This document shows, in pieces, positions 58,256 through 64,000 of a stretch of DNA of 64,000 nucleotides. Made by a program: the position numbers and the translations under genes. Each line of letters opens with the position of its first letter. Positions within the stretch are counted from its first letter, which is position 1. Source of the DNA: Alentia gelatinosa (taxonomy: Eukaryota; Annelida; Polychaeta; Phyllodocida; Polynoidae); assembly GCA_950022655.1 (NCBI GenBank), contig OX465579.1, positions 179,680,303-179,744,302 on the forward strand, read 5' to 3'. The notes beneath the pieces are model-generated. The model worked only from the letters and a program-made list of their open reading frames with translations, was not told where the DNA came from and did no database searches.

Positions 58256-58759
58256 ACTGTAGGACGGCGCCACTGTATGGGCACATTGTTCATACGGTCA
58301 TGCTGGTGTGATTATACTCTGATGACAATGTGCGGTCAGTATAATATAGTATAATGCAGTATAATGTAGTATAATGTAGTATAATGCAGTATAATGTAGT
58401 ATAATGTAGTATAACGTAGTATAACGTAGTATAATGCAGTATAATGTAGTATAATGTAGTATAATGCAGTATAATGTAGTATAATGTAGTATAATGCAGT
58501 ATAATGTAGTATAATGTACTAACTGTAGGACAGTGCCATTGTATGGGCACATTGTTGGTCCAGTCATGCTTGTGTGATTATACTCAGATGACAATGTGTG
58601 GTCAGTATAATGCAGTATAATGTAGTATAATGTAGTATAATGTAGTATAATGTAGTGTAATGCAGTATAATGCAGTATAATGCAGTATTATGCAGTATAA
58701 TGCAGTATAGTGTAGTATAATGTAGTATAATGTAGTATAATGTAGTATAATATACGTAC
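58256..58759. repeat. Two copies of the exon A donor border in a TATAATGTAG repeat
   Basis: Blocks at about 58258-58330 and 58524-58600 repeat the end of exon A on the minus strand (CATGAC, AACAATGTGCCCATACAGTG, GC.CCGTCCTAC) followed by AGTAAGTA or AGTTAGTA where the true site is ACG|GTACGT. The space between is filled with about 40 units of the 10-mer TATAATGTAG. The exonic part contains changes (ACCGTATGAACAATG) and would not preserve the reading frame. Confidence 0.9.
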
Positions 58760-58900
58760 CGTGGGACGGCGCCACTGTATGGGCACATTGTTGGTCCGGT
58801 CATGCTGGTGCTCACTTATGTACAGCGCGCTGGGTCCGCCGAACTCGGGATCCACATAACGCTGGTTGGGGCCGAGTTCCCGCAGTCTCTCAATCACAGC
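58760..58900 (-). CDS. Calpain exon A: entry into the protease core
   Basis: From TCTTTGCAG|GCT to CCCACG|GTACGT, 47 codons (residues 1-47 of the partial protein), phase 0 at both ends. AVIERLRELGPNQRYVDPEF, then SALYISEHQ and NNVPIQWRRPT, matches the family's YVDPEFPP...SL........IQWKRP(TE), the segment just before the catalytic Cys exon. It is internal: an upstream exon ending in phase 0 must supply the start, and I could not identify it in 58901-64000. Which calpain subtype this is cannot be told without the ends. Confidence 0.93.
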
Positions 58901-59209
58901 CTGCAAAGACATCACAAATACACATAATAAATACTTCTCTGATTTATTGAGTAAAACATCGTATTTCCTGTACTTTGTTGTTTCTGTACTTTACATAGTG
59001 TTAGCAATAACCCTTCTGGACTGGTTATGGAGAACACAAACAGCAAACTCTTCAGGATCCAATCTTTAATGCCATGTCACACCACAAAAAGTCCACGGTA
59101 CAGTATTTCACACAATACTAAAGGTCCCCCTGAGAGGCAGGTACACTCTTCAGGTATCCCCTGGACACCGATTCACTCGCTCAGTGTAAAGCCCGCCTGG
59201 TGACTGATG
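58901..59209. other. Intron upstream of calpain exon A
   Basis: AT-rich; no exon recognised. CCCCTGAGAGGCAGGTACAC-like sequence near 59130 is unremarkable. Confidence 0.5.
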
Positions 59210-59690
59210 TGCGACTTCTCGGCAATATTTAGAAATGATATTCTCACTAATAAAACTAAGGGGAGGTGTGTAGAATGTGCAAAGTATCAAAAGACAGACA
59301 TGAATCATAAACGGCCCCTCCCAACCTCCAGATCTCATAAGTGCGGACTATTGAAGGTCTGACCCCCATTTGCCACTTCCTGTACCAGGAGACTGGAGGT
59401 AAAACAAATCTCCGCCTGGCGGTGGCGAATGCGATGGAGTTTGGTTTACAAAAGGCCCGAATTAAGTCGTTCATGTCCATGCGTGGTCATGCCTCGTGGG
59501 TTTATCAATAATTACCTGCATACCGCATAGAATGATGACTGTTAGCGGAGAGGGGTGGCGGGTGGGGTCAGAACGAGAGTGGGGCTATATCTCAGGTGGA
59601 ATCTGCTGTCTCAGAGCGATAATGAGGGTAAACATGCCGTTCACTACATGGCTGCCATACGGTCAACATCAAGACAGGGAGGAGGTGCCA
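59210..59690. mobile_element. Dispersed repeat, copy 1
   Basis: From CAATATTTAGAAATG to about 59590 it matches 61845-62240 at roughly 95% by eye, with GGGGAGGTGTGTAGAATGTG, CACTTCCTGTACCAGGAGAC and GTCGTTCATGTCCATGCGTG. The right part (about 59615-59690) occurs again inverted at 63293-63360. Antisense frames (MDMNDLIRAFC...) in the two copies resemble each other but have no recognised domain. Confidence 0.8.
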
Positions 59691-60638
59691 TAAAATGACG
59701 ATTGTTCCAATTCCGACAATTTTAATACAGACAATGTAGATGATCAATCTCTTTGCATAGAAGCCAATATAACTATAAGGGATGTAGAGACCAGGGAGGT
59801 GTTTTATAGACAAGGTGTTGTATAGACCTGTTGGGTTGAAACGATCACTGATGGTCTAAGACCTATTTGGATATAGCTTTGCCATACATGCGCTGGTAAG
59901 ATAATTCGACTGTGCAACGGGAACAATCACTATCCACGATCGTCGCTACTGTAAAAAACCTCCCAGAATTTTACATTCTATAATCTTTTTTACCTAATAA
60001 CTAGTTTCTTAACTCATTCTGAAATCAGACACAAATGGTCTAGCCAAAATAAAACAGCAACACTAGACGGCGACACTAGTCGGCAATTCACATAAGAAAT
60101 TATAGCCTCGATCTAGAACCCGTATTTCTGATCAGCCCTGGCGTTAATGTTGTGTCAATCTTTACAGTGAATTAACCTATTATCGCTCACTATAAAGGCC
60201 CCCTGGTGGCTGATGTACGACCTAATATGGCGGGAACAGCGTATAGATAATTACTGGGGGCCACGCCCTACAGTGCCTATACTAGGCTTACAATAGGCCT
60301 GTAATAGGCCTACAATAGGCCAGATGCTAGGCGGTAAGGGGGTCCATTCACGGTCACACAATGTGTGTCCAGGTGAGGGTCAATACAGGATTTAACATTT
60401 AATACCCAGGTCATGGTCGTCAAGCTTCACAGAATGTAGTACATGGGAAGTACAACTCATTCATGCACTTAAAACCATGATTGTTTTTTAAATAATAGAT
60501 GAAAATCTAGTTCTCAGCACATTTCCTGTGTAAATCGTAGATTGGCCTAGTTTACCTACTGAGTCAGGATAAATTGTCAAAACGTTTTATTATTCACCTA
60601 ATACAAAGTGTCTATAGTAAACCTATAGGAACTCTGTA
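59691..60638. other. Unique sequence
   Basis: No exon recognised. TAGGCCT words are repeated at about 60288-60320. The last ~55 bases (TAATACAAAGTGTCTATAGT...) are the first, partial unit of the 81-bp array that resumes at 60965. Confidence 0.5.
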
Positions 60639-60960
60639 TTTATCCTACCCCTAATATAAAATCCCATAGGCTTAACATTGAGTTTCCGTATGCCACGCTG
60701 ACTGGCATACGGAGGTCTATATGCCACTAGTGGCATACAGAATTGTTATCACGTAATATTCCAAAATCGAGGAGACAGGGTAGGATCAAATCAAAACCTG
60801 ATTCGTTTTGATCGTGGCCACCACATTCCACTCCTATAGTTTTTGCTCCAGACTTCACTCGGCTTCGCCTCATGAAGTCACTATGCAAAACTCCAGTCGT
60901 GGCAAAACTCAAGTCGTGGCATACGGTGGCCAAGATTAAAACTCATTCAGTTTTACGATA
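60639..60960. mobile_element. Insertion in the first unit of the 81-bp array
   Basis: The array sequence GGAACTCTGTAT is interrupted by about 320 bases starting TTATCCTACCCCTAATA and resumes with GGACATACCC. The start, followed by CATAGGCTTAAC and GTTTCCG, matches in inverse the end of the element at 17630-17937. GTATGCCA/TGGCATAC words pair inside. Member of the dispersed foldback family. Confidence 0.75.
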
Positions 60961-60964
60961 GGAC

Positions 60965-61815
60965 ATACCCATCACATACAGATATGTTGTATTACCCACC
61001 TGATACAAAGTGTCCATCATAAACCTATAGGAACTCTGTATGGACATACCCGGCACATACAGATGTGTTGTATTATCCATCTAATACAAAGTGTCCATAG
61101 TAAACCTATAGGAACTCTGTATGGACATACCTGGTACATACAGATATGGTGTATTATCCATCTAATACAAAGTGTCCATAGTAAACCAATAGGAACTCTG
61201 TATGGACATACCCGGCACATACAGATATGTTGTATTACCCACCTAATACAAAGTGTCTATAGTAAACCTGTAGGAACTCTGTATGGACATACCCGGCACA
61301 TACAGATATGTTGTATTATCCATCTAATACAAAGTGTCCATAATAAACCTATAGGAACTCTGTATGGACATACCCATCACATACAGATATGTTGTATTAC
61401 CCACCTGATACAAAGTGTCCATAGTAAACCTATAGGAACTCTGTATGGACATACCCGGCACATACAGATATGTTGTATTATCCATCTAATACAAAGTGTC
61501 CATAGTAAACCTATAGGAACTCTGTATGGACATATCCGGCACATACAGATATGTTGAATTATCTACCTTATACAAAGTGTCCATAGTAAACCTATAGGAA
61601 CTCTGTATGGACATATCCGGCACATACAGATATGTTGTATTATCCACCTTATACAAAGTGTCCATAGTAAACCTATAGAAACTCTGTATGGACATATCCG
61701 GCACATACAGATATCCATTATCCACCTAATACAAAGTGTCCATAGTAAACCTATAGGAACTCTGTATGGACATACCCGGCACATACAGATATCCATTATC
61801 CACCTAATACAAAGT
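60965..61815. repeat. 81-bp tandem repeat, about 10 copies, open in several frames
   Basis: Unit contains ACCCGGCACATACAGATATG, AATACAAAGTGTCCATAGTA and AACCTATAGGAACTCTGTAT. The period equals 27 codons and the unit lacks stops in one plus frame (164 codons, 61063-61557) and in minus frames. Because it is open on both strands and lacks splice or start context, it is treated as a minisatellite. Confidence 0.94.
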
Positions 61816-61844
61816 GTGCCCCATGAAGTCTCATATTGATCAGA

Positions 61845-62240
61845 GTGGATATTTACTTCTCTGCAATATTTAGAAATGGTATTCTCACTAATAAAACTAA
61901 GGGGAGGTGTGTAGAATGTGCAAAGTATCAAAAGACAAACATGAATCGTAAACGGCCCCTCCCAACCTCCAGATCTCACAAGTGGGGACTATTGAAGTTC
62001 TGACCCCCATGTGCCACTTCCTGTACCAGGAGACTGAAGGTAAAACAAATCTCCGCCTTGCGGTGGCGAATGCGATGGAGTTTGGTTCACAAAAGGCCCG
62101 AATTAAGTCGTTCATGTCCATGCGTGGTCATGCCTCGAGGGTTTATCAATAATTACCTGCATACCGCATAGAGTTATGGCTGTTAGCGGAGAGGGGTGGC
62201 GGGTGGGGTCAGAACGAGAGTGGGGCTATATCTCGGGTGG
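61845..62240. mobile_element. Dispersed repeat, copy 2
   Basis: Near-identical to about 59215-59610, ending in GAGTGGGGCTATATCTCGGG. It directly follows the 81-bp array, with GTGCCCCATGAAGTC between. Coding capacity not recognised. Confidence 0.8.
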
Positions 62241-63292
62241 AATTTGCAGTCTATAGGCCGCGCAACCATGTGGGGGACTGAAAACTAGTTATTCTTTACT
62301 TGAAATACGAAAATTCTTATAACTTAGGCTGTGAAAACGATACAAATTTGCAAAAGGGATCATATTAAATCAGAGACTATGGGCTTTATTGTCAAATATA
62401 TTTTGAATTTATTGAGATGATTTATCTGTTTTCATTTTTGACATATTTTCTCAGAAATCATGTTAAAAGTTGGGCAAAATGTTTGACTTTTAGAATTTGA
62501 GTGACAACTTTTGTTGTACTCATAGTAGAAGTAAAAATGGACTGTCTTGTTATTAGAATAGAAATCAGGCAAAATGCCCCTTTTTGTGATATCTACCATA
62601 TGTCAAAGCACTGCCATGGTAGGCGGAAAATAGAGTAGAAAGGCTTGGTTGGAAATGAGGCAATATTTTTAAATTGTAATTTCAGAGAATATTTTTCCTT
62701 CAGATATCATTTATAAACAAATGAATACTTAAACTAATTAGAAATGCAGCACAAGTCAATCTATAACATTTTTTAGGTAAACACTATTTGAATCCGGATC
62801 CCACTACAGTCCCTAACATGCCTTCCTGACCTATAGGAGGTAAATGTGTAAACCCGTCGGTGTCGGTCACGGTTTTATTGGTGTGACTGATGTTCATTTG
62901 ATATCATCTCTGTTTTACACAAGATGTCAGTTCGGGTCATGAAAAATAGGAAATATCTTTCATGTGGAATTAACTGCCTCAGAGAGACTATGAAGATATG
63001 GAAATTGGTCGTGAGTGGGTGTGGGGTGTATGGGGAGGTTTGAACCACTGTTTATTGGTGTGAATGAGCCCCAATTTATTTTCTTTGTTTAACACAAGAA
63101 AGGGGAATTTCATAAACTGCAAAGAATTTCCTTGTAAAATAGGAAAGCTACCATCTCTGTCTAAGTGGGACAGGATGTGTAATGTTCAGAATCCTCCATG
63201 ATCGGTTTATTTCTTCTCGGAGAGATTAATCATCTAGATCACCTGTATCTATAAGTACCAAATGACTGCATTAAGACAGCTACCATTTTGTA
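62241..63292. other. AT-rich unique sequence
   Basis: No exon, array or RNA gene seen. If the inverted copies at ~59615-59690 and 63293-63360 were ends of one element, this would be its interior, but there is no transposase-like frame. Confidence 0.5.
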
Positions 63293-63360
63293 GCAGCTCC
63301 TCCCTGTCTTAATGTTGACCGTACGGCAGCCACTTAGTGAATGGCATGTTAACCCTCATT
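63293..63360 (-). mobile_element. Inverted partial copy of the end of the dispersed repeat
   Basis: The minus strand reads GATAATGAGGGTTAACATGC and GTACGGTCAACATTAAGACA, matching about 59620-59690 (GATAATGAGGGTAAACATGC, ATACGGTCAACATCAAGACA). Either a shared terminal inverted repeat or an independent fragment. Confidence 0.75.
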
Positions 63361-63769
63361 ATCACTCACTTAGTTGTCGGTCTGGCCACAAGGGGTCAGG
63401 GTGCTCTCACATGACACCTGAGTTGTCAGTGACATGAGCGGCCCTCCTGACATGTGTGACAGACTGGAACCAGACTGGTCAATCTTGATTGGCCGTTGCC
63501 TCAACAGACAATCCCAGCACAGAGCTCGGAAGCTCATCCTGCAGCAAGATGCCACCTGCTGTCTGTATATAATCTGAACAATCTGTCGTTGAATCAGTTC
63601 TTGACTCATAGTAGTACCACGTTCATCCGTGTTAGAGTTCTTACTCCCTGATACTAGAGGTTTATGCCTAGTATGCCTAGTAGACCTCTAGACCTGGCAG
63701 CCCGTCAGGCGGATATATATATAGAAGCGGTGCGGTGGAGCAGGTCGCATCCTCACTGCCGGCCACATT
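63361..63769. other. Unique sequence, no gene called
   Basis: A 79-codon minus-strand frame at 63370-63609 begins MSQELIQRQIVQIIYRQQ, but I do not recognise it and it shows no calpain N-terminal features. A (AT)n tract lies near 63712. Confidence 0.4.
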
Positions 63770-64000
63770 ACGGCCACTGTTGGCTGTGGGATGTTGACGG
63801 TCTCTCATTGTGGTGGCTGTAGGATGTTGACGGTCTGTCGTTGTGGTGGCTTCGGGATGTTGATGGTCTGTCGTTGTGTTGTGTTGTTGACGGTCTGTCG
63901 GTGTGGTGTGTGGTGGCTCTACCTGTCATTGTGGTGGCTGCGGGTTGTTGACGGCCTGTCATTGTGATGCCTTCGGGTTGTTGACGGTCTGTCGGTGTGT
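63770..64000. repeat. Degenerate ~35-bp repeat running off the window
   Basis: Units contain GTTGACGGTCTGTCGTTGTG and GTGGTGGCTGTAGGATGTTG with many changes. The minus-strand frame with repeating THNDRPST is a by-product. Continues past 64000. Confidence 0.88.

Noticed and set aside
61063..61557. 164-codon frame in the 81-bp repeat
   Set aside because: Open on both strands from a period of 27 codons; no start or splice context and no recognised domain.
59256..62121. Similar 74-codon minus frames at 59256-59480 and 61897-62121 as a small gene family
   Set aside because: They lie in two copies of one dispersed repeat; no domain recognised and no evidence of expression.
63370..63609. Minus-strand frame starting MSQELIQRQ as the calpain start exon
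   Set aside because: The peptide shows no similarity to calpain N-termini, and no donor in phase 0 with support was found.

Overview
The window is animal nuclear DNA. It holds no bacterial operon, no rRNA or tRNA that I could identify, and no CRISPR array. Coding sequence is confined to short GC-rich exons with GT-AG borders and consistent reading phases. They sit in a much larger, AT-leaning background packed with minisatellites, foldback elements and A-tailed retroposons. This density of minisatellites, and in particular repeat units that contain exon/intron borders, fits what I remember (unverified) being reported for amphioxus. A cephalochordate or another marine invertebrate is my best guess, held loosely.

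The main gene is a calpain-family cysteine protease on the minus strand. Nine exons are recognisable between 58900 and 17079. In transcript order they are: A 58900-58760, B 57797-57666, C 52648-52461, D 49071-48903, E 34027-33873, F 29151-28982, G 21000-20872, H 18154-17997, I 17302-17079. All eight junctions keep phase. Together they give about 489 residues: the end of the N-terminal region, a complete protease core and a complete C2-like domain (CBSW, domain III). The catalytic Cys73, His224 and Asn248 (numbered on this partial protein) lie 151 and 24 residues apart, close to the spacing in classical calpains (157 and 24). The first exon(s) lie beyond 58900 or outside the window. I found no penta-EF-hand exons to the left. 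One weak candidate terminal exon lies at 13639-13684.

A second gene, on the plus strand, contributes its last three exons (5787-5890, 6761-6843, 10799-11002) with an AATAAA at 11008. I do not recognise the protein. It converges tail to tail with the calpain gene.

The striking feature is the structure of the calpain introns. Eight of the nine exons have at least one border that has been copied into the neighbouring intron, and ten of the eighteen borders are affected. Each unit carries the end of the exon plus its splice site: donors of A, C, D, E and I, and acceptors of B, C, D, G and H. Copy number ranges from 2 to about 59. The splice-site bases are kept in nearly all copies. For the four long donor arrays (C, D, E, I), reading past the true donor meets a stop at once or within one repeat unit, so use of a decoy donor would truncate the protein.

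Other intronic arrays have no visible exon ancestry (periods of 17, 22, 24, 27, 33, 39, 67, 74, 81 and 107 bp). One of them has no G on the plus strand for 1113 bases. Several arrays have been invaded by mobile elements: a TTAA-flanked piggyBac-like MITE, retroposons ending in A-tracts, and foldback elements. Some insertions were later amplified with their host array. The long open frames found in the arrays are by-products of periods divisible by three or of absent stop codons, and I do not call them genes.
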